The notes beneath the pieces are model-generated. The model saw nothing but the letters and a program-made list of their open reading frames with translations, did no database searches and was not told where the DNA came from. From positions 1 to 19,156 of the forward strand of contig KN880806.1 in NCBI GenBank assembly GCA_000934385.1: a stretch of DNA of 19,156 nt, written 5' to 3'. Origin of the DNA: Cylindrobasidium torrendii FP15055 ss-10. Its lineage: Eukaryota > Basidiomycota > Agaricomycetes > Agaricales > Physalacriaceae. Positions 8,540-19,156 of this stretch are shown here, piece by piece. How positions within the stretch are numbered: the stretch's first letter is position 1; the number at the start of each line of letters is the position of its first letter. A program made the translations under genes and the position numbers.

Positions 8540-11500
8540 TCTCGAAAAATGGGGTCATGGTTTTCCGTCGCGAGCGGATGGAGGTCCTGGATTTGTGGTA
8601 GGCGTCGAGAACCTGGCGTTTATTCCCCATCGCGCTGGACCCTAAATGGCTTCCCATCCATGAGCTGGACAAGTAGCAGTCGAATACTATCCTATCAAGG
8701 CTCTCGTGCCCAAAGTGGTTGATTGGACCTTGCTCATTAATGCGAGAACCTCACAGGCAAAATACGATGCCCTGGCAGCTGAGTTCATGCATATGATGAA
8801 CGCTCATCAGAGTGAACAGGGACCTCCGTGTCGCTGAATCTAGACAATGGTAAGTAAAACAGGGCCTGTAAAAGAAGCGTATACAGCTAACCAGTCTATA
8901 GGCGCGTGAAGTGCCACAGGCCGCGATACATGTGCTCGCTACTCGAACAAGGATGTCGCATTGATGCTGGGTGTAGCCGAGGCGGGAGGTTCGCACCGAG
9001 CATTGAAGAGGGCATAGATTGTTGGCTCTAGATGAAATGATAATGAACAGCACGGCTTATGTTTCCGCCTGCAACGGCTTGAGCGGGGTTCTCCTCAAGG
9101 ACCCGGTGTATGCACTGTTCCTGGGATTCAAGTCTTGGCTGATTCAGAGATTTTCCATGCCGGGATAAACAACTGAGAGCCGCAAGGTTCTTGGCGATGT
9201 AAAATGAGCACTGCGTAGTTCGAGCGTAGTTGGCCGCGATATGGTCATGGCGGCAGGAAAGCAAGATGCGATCGGCTTCGGTTGGATCGGGCCGATTTCT
9301 TCTCTTCTCCACGGTCCATCGAGTTCAATCTATCCAGCTCGTCGTCTGGTCGTCGTCTGCCTCCTTTACAAATTACATCATCTGGACTAGTCTTTCGAAG
9401 GGGATTTCCTGGCGCTAAGCTGCTAGGAACGATGGACCTGGACACCTTTGCAACAGACCTGTAAACGCGCGCGCTAGCCTGGCCATAACATGTTGAACAT
9501 TCGATAATAAGGGACGCGACAAGGGGATGTTCTACAGTCTAAACGGATTGTTTAGTCATTCTTTATAGCATGAAGCGCGAGTGTACGACGGGGTGCCACG
9601 CATCTCCACTTCCGAATGAGAGCGAGATCAAGTCCTCAGCCGCGTTGTCCGTTTCCATTTCTATCTTCCGACGCATTCTTCTACTGGATACATCCTAGCG
9701 CTCCTTCACTGCTTTCACCTTGTCTTGAGCGTCACACATCACCCTGCGAACGAATCTATCAACAGCACACAGTCGCGCTGTTATCAGTGTGGGATGAGGA
9801 CAGTCGTTTGAGCTCACGAAAAAAAGCTATCACGCTACTGGCATCTTCAACTCCAAAGATTAGGGCTATCACTCGCACATCTTGCGACTGACGCTAGTTT
9901 TGCAGCGACAATGGCGCTTGAGCTTTGGGAGGGCTTGCGGCTGATGAGAGCAAACTGTGCTCTGTTTTTCCATTGAGATAGACGTGACTGTCCCACCGCA
10001 AGCGCCTTTCACCGTGATGCCAGGATAGTTATGAGTATCCAGCTCGACTTGGTGTATTATTCGTGAAATTGTGTCACTACAAGCATAGTATGCGAAAACG
10101 AGCCAGAAGACAAAAGTTGACAGGCCTTTGTACGAGTGACAAAAGCAGTCAAACAGGGAAAGATGACCTAGGTTTGCGACATTCGAACTTCGGCTGCAAG
10201 TCTCGTCCAGTTGGTTGGTTCTGCACGCTCGTGGCGCATAACTGCTAGTTCCGCGTCGTAATGTAAATTTTTGGGAAACACATATGGGTACCTAAGATAT
10301 ATTCAGAGGACGAAGTCGTAGGTACTCGAATTCCACACCCTAATCGGCAATCGGACCGGATTCTGATCTGGCTGAGCTGGGCATCTCTGCCTTTACATGC
10401 TTTATATAAGTACACGCTGGTACCTTTCGAGATTGAGAGATGTATAAATGCATTCCTGGCTCTGGAGTCCGAATGCGCTGAGTATGCTCAGTCCACCCAG
10501 CAGAATACCCGCGTAGAATATTTTTCGCGAAAGCCATGCCGCGGTGAGTCAGACTCAAAGCTATGTGATTTCGCAATTTCTGCAGGCGAAAATTCTTAGA
10601 CGCACAAGAAGTTCAGACTATGTAAGTGGTATACGGGCTTGTGTTCCCGGTGCTTGATTCCCGCAGTGCATAGACCAGGCTGAGGAAGCGCTTGACATGC
10701 CAAATGAGCGAGATGTTTCTTGACTCCCTCAGATACTTGGAATTTCCCAGTATTGTAGGCGTGAGAGTCCTGGAACACAATCCAAAGAAGACAAGAGCTA
10801 ACACACAACCCCCAAACAAATGGATAAAGCTCGATGCCCTGGAAAGTCGTCGCTCTCAGACCACGCTGCGGTGGTTGGAGATGAGCCGAGTCAAAGGAAA
10901 TTAGGGCCTCACGGTAATGCTTTTCGGCCGGCGTGGGTTTCGACAGGCAGAGCGAGTAGTTTACAGAACACGTAGCATGGTGTAGAATACAACGGAATCA
11001 TCCGTAAAAACAACCGTGACATCTGGAAGAAAGGTATGCATGAGTTGAGGGAGCATAGGCGCGGGGAAAGATAAAACATCGGACGAACACACGAAGACTT
11101 TGGAAGGACATCGTCTCGTCTTCGAACTGCCGAATCGCACCTCGTTTTGATCTCGGACCATATAAGTTACTAGTTGCTCCCGGAAAGCCGAACAACTTGG
11201 CACCCTTGACGCGCTTGTCGTCGGCTTTATTTGAGAGACCATCGGGGTAACCACTGGAGCGACTGGCACACTGACTGACTGGCAGCGTCTGCCAAAGCTC
11301 CCCAACCCCAGCAGACATTCAATTTAGAGCTGCACGCGAGGCCCAAGAAGCTTCGAGGCAGTAAGTACTTACTCATAAAACAGAGAAGCCTAGCAAGGCA
11401 GAGTGCTCGAGCGAGGCTCTAGCTAACTTTAACATCGAGAACATAATAGGGTTCTTCTCGTGGGCAATGTAGCCACACCATGAGTTTGAGCAAAGCAGCG

Positions 11501-11862
11501 AGCGGTTATGGTAGGCGGTGATTATCCTTTACTTTGATTTGATAGTTCGTGAATCGTGATACGATGACGAAGTGGCGACGAGTCGAACGACAAGTGCGCG
11601 GCGTGCGGGAAGTGGTCAGCAGGGAGGCTCATGGGGAACACAGCGGGCGATTTGAAGACGTAAAGATAAAGGATATTAGACGACAAGCAATATATCGTTG
11701 TCCCTCTGAGCTCAGTCCAGGCGCGTTGATAGCTGCGGGTCGTCAGGTTAAAAGGCGCGTGTCGATCATCGGGATCGAAAGCGGCAAGAGATTCCCACGC
11801 TGCTCTTCGGAGACGGGGGCATCCCATTTTGGACTGTCACCAACGCTTTCATTCGTTATCAT
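8540..11862. other. Long stretch without a supportable gene
   Basis: This 3.3 kb region has only short open frames on both strands (for example 8751-9053 -, 9028-9312 -, 9616-9891 +, 10613-10819 -, 10961-11318 -). None shows a domain, motif or consistent splice pattern that I recognise. The frame at 10613-10819 (-) starts with a hydrophobic stretch (VLALVFFGL) but has no supporting context. The region may hold decayed transposon DNA or lineage-specific genes. No terminal repeats were identified by eye. Confidence 0.4.
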
Positions 11863-11922
11863 TACCCGCCCCTCATCGATTACCCGCTCCCTCTTCCCTC
11901 CTCTGCTCGTACTCTTCCCGCC
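11863..11922 (+). promoter_or_regulatory. Pyrimidine-rich promoter tract of the PP1 gene
   Basis: About 60 nt dominated by C and T (ACCCGCCCCTCATCG through CTCTTCCCGCC) lie roughly 155-210 nt upstream of the PP1 start. CT-rich tracts near transcription starts, without a clear TATA box, are typical of strongly expressed housekeeping genes in filamentous fungi. The assignment is by position and composition only. Confidence 0.35.
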
Positions 11923-12075
11923 GGTGAGGGCAGCGACGTCGACCGTATCAGCCTAGAAAAAAATTTACGACGAACGGCGCAAACCCAACGGTGACGACAG
12001 CGGCGACCTATCAAATAAAAAGCGGACCCTTGCACGACCTCAAACGAGCGGACACGTACGGCCAGGACAACGAAG

Positions 12076-13399
<1,324 letters not shown>

Positions 13400-14832
13400 G
13401 CGATGGCGGCGACGGCGCGGACTCGGTTGTCGGTGGTGCTCATGCATGGCGGTATTGTGGACTCATACTTCGTGCTCCCCTGCATTCTCGTTGTTTTCCC
13501 TTCTTCCTTTCGATTATTTGTCTGTGTGTCCGCTTTAGTATCCACCCTCATCAGCTGTTATATATTAAAGTACTCCCATTCCTTGCGGCAACGGTTTTTC
13601 GATACGATTTGTGTGGGTCGTCTTGGGAGTGACTGGGGAGGTCTGTGAGGTGAGTAGGCTCCCTGGTGGCATCGTCCCTTCAATGCAATCTGCCTCTTCC
13701 GGTCCCCATGCTTTTTGGCTCTTCGAGAACTTAACCCATCGTGTCATTAGGCATCTGAGCACTTTGAGGCCAACAGCAGACAATAAAAGTCCAAACGCGT
13801 GACGTCGGTGGCATGAAGAATCGAAGCTGAGCGCGCTATCCCTGGCTAGAGCACTGGAGCTCACTGTGTTTGATTGTTTCGTTATCGCTCGGTGAGATCG
13901 CACAATTTACCACATGAGGTACAGCATTGCTATACCCTAGCGTATCGAAGATGGGGAGGTAGGTATCACATAACGCTCAGGATATGGTTATGGGGCTTGC
14001 TTTCACCGCTCACCGCATTCACTTCACCCTGAGCAAAGGCTTACAGGCCGAGGAATCGTTCGTCATTGAGGCGTCGACGATGACCTCTGATTGCGATGGG
14101 AAGGCCTTCCAAGCTTCATCCCCGGTCAATGCGCGACAACAGAGGACGTGGAGGCATATGAATGGATGAGTGCCATTGCCTTGCTTTCACCTTGCCTCAC
14201 AAACTTCACCTGGTGCTGAACTATTCTGGACCACTCGCTAGTAGAGCTACGCGCCAGACTCTCTAGTGGTGAAGTTCCACTTAATATGCCGTGTTTCGTC
14301 TGCGATGGACATCGAAGCGGGAATTGACCTTTGCAGGTAAAGTTACACTGCGTGCTATTCTGGTAGTTTGGGCACTAGCTGGAAGATATGGTAATGCTCA
14401 CGCAAAGCTCAAACGAGTACTCCCTTCCGCGCAGGATGATGAACTTAAGGGCGTTTTTCGTGAAATCTACCGACCACACCTGAAGAAAGGATACAGGTTC
14501 ACCGCACTGTGCAAAGCCAACACACTTCAGGATGTATCGGTTTGCCAGTTCTCATAAGACGAATGTATAAGTACTTCTTCATGTAATGCACATGCGTAGC
14601 ATAAGGTCCAGTTCACCAACAAATCAAGTCGTGGTTCCACAGAAGGGCATCGTCGCGCAAAATCGCACGCTTCAAGACGAAGTATGGATATGACTTGTGT
14701 CCTGAACGAGGAAACAAGCTGAAGCATCTACCAGACCGCGACGACGGGTACAGGTCATAACTGGAGATGCGCTGATCCAACTAACGCGTCCATGGACTTA
14801 TGTATTTGCGGAGCGAGTCAACGAGTCGAGTG
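13400..14832. other. Gene-poor stretch downstream of PP1
   Basis: It begins with the presumed PP1 3' UTR. Open frames at 13984-14169 (+), 14291-14557 (+), 14527-14727 (-) and 13565-13903 (-) show no domain I recognise. The frame 14291-14557 has a protein-like, Lys-rich middle (KLKRVLPSAQDDELKG) but no intron or promoter support. Nothing is assigned. Confidence 0.4.
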
Positions 14833-15042
14833 TCAACGCTGACAGGCGTGTCTGGGTGCGAGACATCTACATAAACGGCGAACAAGAAGATTCACATCCT
14901 GGCGTACCATCGGCAGAAAACCAAGTCTCTTCGAACATATGGATTGCCCGAAGCGGCGTGGGGTCTTGAACGAGTTGAGCATGATATTTTGGCCTAGCGT
15001 TTGTGCTGTAAAGGCCGCGACTTGCGCCGAGATCACAGACAT
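14833..15042 (-). CDS. Possible small secreted protein (weak)
   Basis: On the minus strand a 69-codon frame starts at 15042 (MSVISAQVAA...). Ten codons further upstream the frame reads IRLLAVLIVF, so IRLLAVLIVFMSVISAQVAA looks like a complete signal peptide whose first codon is ATA (15072-15070) instead of ATG. A TATA box (15138-15146, minus strand) lies about 66 nt upstream of that ATA. The C-terminal part is Arg- and Cys-rich and has no family resemblance, and an unseen intron may change it. It could be a small secreted protein gene, a pseudogene that lost its start codon, or chance. Confidence 0.25.
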   Translation of the reverse strand: MSVISAQVAAFTAQTLGQNIMLNSFKTPRRFGQSICSKRLGFLPMVRQDVNLLVRRLCRCLAPRHACQR

Positions 15043-15137
15043 GAAAACAATCAGAACAGCAAGGAGGCGTATTTTGGAGCCTGAACGGAAGGATGTGACC
15101 GAATAGAACGAACAACGAATGGATTGCCAGGATGGGG

Positions 15138-15146
15138 TATATATAA
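15138..15146 (-). promoter_or_regulatory. TATA box
   Basis: The minus strand reads TTATATATA. It is placed properly to drive the small signal-peptide-like frame ending at 14833, the only candidate downstream of it. Confidence 0.3.
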
Positions 15147-15199
15147 CGGTAGGTTGACTGCGCTGCTCTATTCGTCTGTGCTTGGTTAGCCTAGGTGTG

Positions 15200-15388
15200 T
15201 TACACATCGGATTGAGCGGCTTCAAGAGACTGGCTCAGCGCAGAAACGGGGGACATGGTACGGAAAGACTTGAGTGATTCCACTGAAGCGCTACGTCGTA
15301 CCCGCGCGCGAGTTACCATACGCAAAGGCGCAGGAGCGTGGCTGCTCCGATATTGATGTGTAAGCCGAAGGGATATCAGGGTGAGCAT
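15200..15388 (-). CDS. Possible small hypothetical protein (weak)
   Basis: A 62-codon minus-strand frame starts at ATG 15388, with a TATA-like CTATAAA at 15454-15448 about 60 nt upstream. The frame continues upstream to another ATG at 15445, which lies too close to the TATA element to be used with it. The protein is Arg-rich in the middle and ends with a Ser/Ala-rich, possibly helical tail (SALSQSLEAAQSDV). No family is recognised; the support is promoter-like spacing only. Confidence 0.18.
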   Translation of the reverse strand: MLTLISLRLTHQYRSSHAPAPLRMVTRARVRRSASVESLKSFRTMSPVSALSQSLEAAQSDV

Positions 15389-15454
15389 GCGTATCGTGGG
15401 CGTGACAATTCCCGAGACATCTTGCACGGTGCTAGCGTAGTGCACCCTTTATAG

Positions 15455-16066
15455 GTGGATTCTGCACGGGTGTCAGCGCAGTAGGGAAAGGGGAGCGGAT
15501 AGCGCACCATAGATTGCGGTCAGGAAAATGCTCTCGTCTATATTCTCCTCCGAAATAGGCTATGCAGATGCGGATATAGATGCTGTCTCTAGAGGGCATG
15601 CCGTTTGTCGAAAGTCATGTCGTGCCCATGGGGGAAAAGTTGTCAGACGATTTGCAGATGATGGCGGGGCAGAGGCAAGCGTCAAAGGTGCGGCCCGATT
15701 GCCGATACAGAGTGATTGCGCTAGCGTGTGGCTTGCTTCTCACCACGACTGGCCCTTGGACGCCCTTTGCCGACAAAAGTGCCAAGCTGCCCAATTGTCT
15801 GGCCGCCTCTTTGTTACATATTCAACAAGAGCATGCTATAGAAATAAATGGCCCGTCTGCAAAGCGTCATGTCTCGCGCGCGCGACTGAGATTGGATAAA
15901 GAAGGTCTCTAGCATGCAGAGTTTTCACGGGCTTGCGCGGCTCAATCCCGTTCCCAATCTACTCTCTCGGGCACTTTGATCGCTTCAGAAGATATTCTCA
16001 TTGTCACCATCTCTTTTCCACCCAAAGTAGCCCTCTCATTGCCTGCGTCCCTGGTCCTCTGTGGAC
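15455..16066. other. Intergenic region upstream of the 16141 gene
   Basis: Two overlapping + frames (15528-15899 and 15580-15912) are open for over 100 codons but show no domain, splice context or upstream promoter element, and each has Trp/Cys-scattered composition typical of chance frames. No gene is assigned. Confidence 0.4.
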
Positions 16067-16076
16067 CATAAATAAG
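16067..16076 (+). promoter_or_regulatory. TATA box of the 16141 gene
   Basis: CATAAATAAG lies 65-74 nt upstream of the ATG at 16141, followed by a pyrimidine-rich leader (CTGTCTTTTCCCACTTCG). Its spacing favours that start over the internal ATGs at 16183 and 16246. Confidence 0.45.
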
Positions 16077-16140
16077 ACCCTTTGCAAGCGCTGTCACTCT
16101 GTCTTTTCCCACTTCGTTCTCAACCTTTCTCAAGGGGCAT

Positions 16141-17143
16141 ATGCCCGCTGATTTCCACCCTCCATTCGTCGGTCCCCACCAATGGATGTCAAGATACACC
16201 TGCATCCTTGACTCCGAGGCCCTCGAGTTGAATATAGACAGCACAATGCCCCCTTTCGACGCCGACTTGAAGTGCTATCCGGACGACGCAGAGAAGTATG
16301 CGGATGACCCAACCCATTTTGCTCAATACATCTCCAAAGCTGAGGACGGGGAGACTGATTCGGCGCCATTTTATCATATGCCTGACAACAGCGATGTCGG
16401 AGGCACCAACACACAATACGCGGATGGACCGTCAACCCCACAGGATTACCTCGACTACCGTCCCGCGCTGTATCCTTGCCCCTCGGTATCGTCCACATTT
16501 ACCACTCCCACTACCTCATCTACATCAACGCCGACAAGACCATCAGTGACACCGACAGACATTTCAACGGATTTGGCGCTCTGGGCGTGCAGGACGCCTG
16601 CATGCTTACTGTCCGTGTGCGAGCTTCCTGAGCGCGAGGAAGACGACGCCGCGGACGGGGACCTTGCGCTATTTCCTGCCCCACCAACGTTCTCTTCATT
16701 CGCGCCGATGCTATTTTTGCCGCGCACGTACACGAAAAGGCAAACATACGGGCGGGATTTGGATCCTTTGAATTATGACCACGCCGTTCGGATTTCTGGT
16801 ACGTCGTTCTTATTCTTCACGTCAAGTTCAAACTGAGGAGAGTTTAGTAGACCAATGGCTTACAATTTGCGTCGACTCGGTGGATGGTTCAGTCGCTCTC
16901 ACAACCGAGAATCGCCGTAAGGAGTTCTTTGTTGATAAGTTCGATGCTGTACACTCTGCGGAAGAGTGGATACTTGACTCAGACGACGTACCCGCCGGTG
17001 TGAAGTGGTTCCACGGACACGAGCGGTGGTTGATCATGCGCGAAGGTGCGTTTCTGGCGTTAAGCCGGGAGATAGCCACAGAACTAATGGACAACATAGT
17101 GGCCGGATATGTGCGCGCCAAAGTTACACACGCACCAAGTTGA
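16141..17143 (+). CDS. Hypothetical two-exon protein
   Basis: I do not recognise this protein. Two long + frames overlap near 16800. Splicing a 49-nt intron (16799-16847, GTACGT...TTTAG) joins them in phase and gives exons 16141-16798 and 16848-17143, 317 aa in all. Residues 37-110 are acidic and Tyr/Pro-rich (PPFDADLKCYPDDAEKYADD). Residues 117-143 form a Ser/Thr/Pro-rich low-complexity linker (TTPTTSSTSTPTRPS). An acidic patch EREEDDAADGD lies at 164-174. The C-terminal third (from about 220) is of ordinary globular composition, with SAEEWILD and KWFHGHERWLIMREGAF. No signal peptide, membrane segment or catalytic motif is evident. A TATA box at 16067 supports expression. It may be a lineage-restricted fungal protein. 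Confidence 0.55.
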
Positions 17144-17387
17144 AACATCTGTGCCCAACAACTTCTATCACTCCTCCCAATTTCTTACCTTTTGACACAT
17201 TGACCTTGTCCCCACAGTCCTTTGTATATCTTCATGGCATCCTCTCACACTTCCCTTCATCATCTCACAAACTCTATCATTAACTCTCTGTAAACGGTTT
17301 CCACTGGCACTGTCTGCAACACTCCTTGAAGAATTTTTTCCTTGTCATTTCTTTTGCTCATTCTTTCATTTTGCATAACAGTGTCAT
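17144..17387. other. Spacer with presumed 3' UTR of the 16141 gene
   Basis: T- and C-rich sequence without a gene, lying between the stop at 17143 and the tandem-repeat locus. Consistent with a 3' UTR and terminator; nothing else is seen. Confidence 0.4.
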
Positions 17388-17792
17388 CTACTTGTGTAGT
17401 CCCGAATATATTGGTTTCTCAGTGAGATGTAACAAACCTAAAGACCCGCACATTGTAGATGTGTTAGGACCGTGCCCGCAACCTCGGCAACCGGACCGAG
17501 CCACCCCTACTGTGGTACCCAGAATGAGAGCTCTCGTTCCAGAAATTGGAGAATCCTTGGAAGCCATTTTTATACATGTACTTGAATACATCAAATCCGG
17601 CTGCGCACAAGCCTCGCCCGCCATTTGCGCCCAGCAGAGCGCAAACGGTACCAGGAGGAGCACATCTATCTTAACCTTAACCCCTTCGATTCCGGCCATT
17701 CCAAGCCGTAAATACCACTCGAATAGCATTGTATAGACAGGGAAAAACGTTTGAACAGTGCCAACGGCCACCACCATGCCCAGGGGTGCCAA
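17388..17792 (-). pseudogene. Hydrophobic-protein fragment, founder-like unit of the tandem array
   Basis: The minus-strand frame (134 codons) has two hydrophobic stretches, GMVVAVGTVQTFFPVYTMLF and IDVLLLVPFALCWAQ, and looks like part of a membrane protein. The same protein-like segment recurs at intervals of 303-306 bp to the right. In the adjoining unit it reads IDVLLLIPLAVRWAQFDGEE with few breaks. Further right it is interrupted by stops (the Trp codon before AQ becomes TGA). I infer that the array consists of decayed copies of one exon or segment of a membrane-protein gene. The family is not recognised, and this unit itself may be only a fragment. Confidence 0.3.
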
Positions 17793-18805
17793 GGGCTCAA
17801 TCCTTTGTTAACGGTCCGCGCTCCGTTCCTGGCCGAAAAGACCGGCGAGGAAAAAACCTTGGAAGCCATCTTCTAAAGACACCTTTCGAACTCTTAAGTC
17901 CAGCTCCGATCGTTCCTCGCCGTCGAACTGAGCCCAGCGTACGGCTAACGGTATGAGGAGGAGCACATCTATTCCCATCTCACACTCATCGAATCCGGCC
18001 ATTCCAAGCCATAAAAAGCACTCGAATAGTTTTTAAACGACGGGAAAAAACACTGGAAGAGTGCAAATTTCCTCCATCACACCCAGGCAGCGGTAACAAA
18101 ACCGCATACTTCGTCAACGGTCCATCCCCCGTTCCCGGCCGAAAGGACCGGCGAGGAGAAATCCTAAGAGGCCATCTTTTAGAGACGCCTTTTAAACCCT
18201 TAAGTCCAGCTCGGACTGTCTCTCGCCGTAGATCTGAGCCCAGCGTACGGCCCACGATACCAGGAGGAGCACATCTCCTACCCTCGCATCCCCATCGAGT
18301 TCGGCCATTCAAAGCCGCACAAAATATTCGATTAGTGTTTAAACTACGGGGAAAAACGCTGGAAAAGTGCTCATTGCCTCCATCACATCCAGGCAGGGGT
18401 AACAAAACCGCATACTTCGTCAACGGTCCATCCCCCGTTCCCGCCCGAAAGGACCAGCGAGGAGAAATCCTAAGAGGCCATCTTTTAGAGATGCCTTTCA
18501 AGCCACTAAGTCCAGCTCGGACTATCCCTCGCCGTAGATCTGAGCTCAGCGTACGGCCCACGATACCAGGAGGAGCACATCTCTTACCTTCGCATCCCCA
18601 TCGAGTTCGGCCATTCAAAGCCGTACATACCAGTTGAAAAATGTCATGTAGACAGGGAAAAACGTTTGAACAGTGCCAACGGCCCCTACCATGCCCAGGC
18701 AGGTGCGACAAGGGCTCAATTCTTTGTTAACGGTCCGTCCCCCATTCCCGGACAAAAAGACCGGCGAGAAAAAATCCTATCTTTTAGGAACACCTTTCAA
18801 GGGTT
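17500..18805. repeat. Tandem array of 303-307 bp degenerate units
   Basis: About 4.3 diverged direct copies. The anchor AGGAGGAGCACATCT starts at 17653, 17956, 18262 and 18568 (steps 303, 306, 306). A second anchor, GACCGGCGAG (GACCAGCGAG in one copy), starts at 17840, 18146, 18452 and 18759 (steps 306, 306, 307). The units near 18042-18348 and 18349-18654 are closest to each other. The units starting about 17740 and 18655 share their own variant (GACAGGGAAAAACGTTTGAACAGTGCCAACGG region). The array ends near 18805, where GC-rich unrelated DNA begins. The left end is blurred because the first unit is partial and divergent. Confidence 0.85.
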
Positions 18806-18809
18806 ATAT

Positions 18810-19078
18810 AGGGAAAGTGCTGGGGTTGGCCTGGGGTTGTGGACCCCACAGCACAGCCACCTGGGGTGCACACTGGAGCCCAGGCACCGTAGCACGTGCC
18901 TGCAGTGTCCTGCCCTGTCACTGCGCCTGCGGGCCGCAGGCGTGTGAGAGCCAGCCGAAGAGGAGGAACCACGTGGGGAGTCCCGTGGGAGGAGCGGTAG
19001 CCAAAAAGACGGCGGTGAGGGTTGAACAGGCAGTGGGCCAAGATAGGACGACGTCCTAACCAACTCAGCTATGCGGGC
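18810..19078 (-). mobile_element. Candidate tRNA-derived SINE
   Basis: On the minus strand, from 19078, the sequence reads GCCCGCATAGCTGAGTTGG, like a tRNA 5' end. Box A TAGCTGAGTTGG spans 19071-19060, and a box B-like TGTTCAACCCT spans 19028-19018; the spacing is close to that of a real tRNA. The 3' acceptor strand that would pair with GCCCGCA is missing and the D-stem is imperfect, so it is not a functional tRNA. A tRNA-like head followed by about 200 nt of unrelated GC-rich sequence, ending at the edge of the tandem array, is the pattern of a SINE. No target-site duplication or tail was identified, so this remains a candidate. Confidence 0.35.
18924..18942. repeat. Perfect 9-bp-arm palindrome
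   Basis: CGCCTGCGG-G-CCGCAGGCG. It shares its outer eight bases on each side with the palindrome at 19131-19149. Confidence 0.7.
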
Positions 19079-19130
19079 TGCAGGAGTGAAGGGAACCAGG
19101 GATGTGTGTCTTGCATGTGCCACCTACGTC

Positions 19131-19149
19131 CGCCTGCGCTGCGCAGGCG
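19131..19149. repeat. Perfect 9-bp-arm palindrome, second copy
   Basis: CGCCTGCGC-T-GCGCAGGCG, 207 bp to the right of the related palindrome at 18924. The two differ only in the three central bases. Confidence 0.7.
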
Positions 19150-19156
19150 CACATGG

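Noticed and set aside
14291..14557. 88-codon + frame with a Lys-rich middle
   Set aside because: Looks slightly protein-like, but no start context, splice partner or family could be found.
15528..15912. Two overlapping + frames of over 100 codons
   Set aside because: No promoter, intron, domain or signal peptide; two frames open over the same DNA suggests chance.
17500..18805. CRISPR-like array
   Set aside because: Units are about 305 bp and diverge throughout; there is no short repeat with unique spacers, and the genome is eukaryotic.
19005..19078. Functional tRNA gene on the minus strand
   Set aside because: Box A and B are present, but the acceptor stem has no pairing partner and the D-stem is mismatched, so a SINE head or tRNA relic is more likely.

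Overview
The window looks like nuclear DNA of a filamentous basidiomycete, most likely an Agaricomycete. It has many short introns (mostly 46-58 nt) with GT...AG ends, and most carry a CTGAC/CTAAC-type branch point just upstream of the acceptor. The protein families also fit: secreted M35 deuterolysin-like proteases, an EEP-domain hydrolase and a fungal-type PP1 phosphatase. The class-level call is an inference from gene style and families; the species cannot be named from the sequence alone.

Layout. 1-896: no recognisable gene. 897-1829 (+): an endonuclease/exonuclease/phosphatase (EEP, TDP2-like) reading frame with good N-terminal motifs but a decayed or mis-spliced 3' end (to about 2230). 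2498-8477: the core of the window, three intact paralogous secreted zinc metalloproteases of family M35 (deuterolysin/aspzincin). Copies 1 (2498-3909) and 2 (4854-6212) are in tandem on +. Copy 3 (7079-8477) is on the minus strand, tail-to-tail with copy 2. 8540-11860: about 3.3 kb without a gene I can support. 12076-13399 (+): a complete five-exon PP1 catalytic subunit (Glc7/Dis2/BimG type). 13400-16066: gene-poor, with two weak small minus-strand candidates (14833-15042 and 15200-15388). 16141-17143 (+): a two-exon gene for a protein I do not recognise. 17500-18805: a tandem array of 303-307 bp units that looks like decayed copies of a minus-strand hydrophobic-protein segment. 18810-19156: a GC-rich tail with a tRNA-like pol III promoter on the minus strand (SINE candidate) and two near-identical short perfect palindromes.

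The three proteases probably act together as secreted, propeptide-activated endopeptidases in extracellular protein degradation. Their comparison is the most informative part of the window. Copy 2 has precisely lost an intron that copies 1 and 3 keep. Copy 3 has a prodomain like copy 1 and a mature domain like copy 2. The mature domain of copy 1 has taken on many lysines. Nothing ties PP1, the EEP frame or the 16141 gene functionally to the proteases; they look like ordinary chromosomal neighbours.
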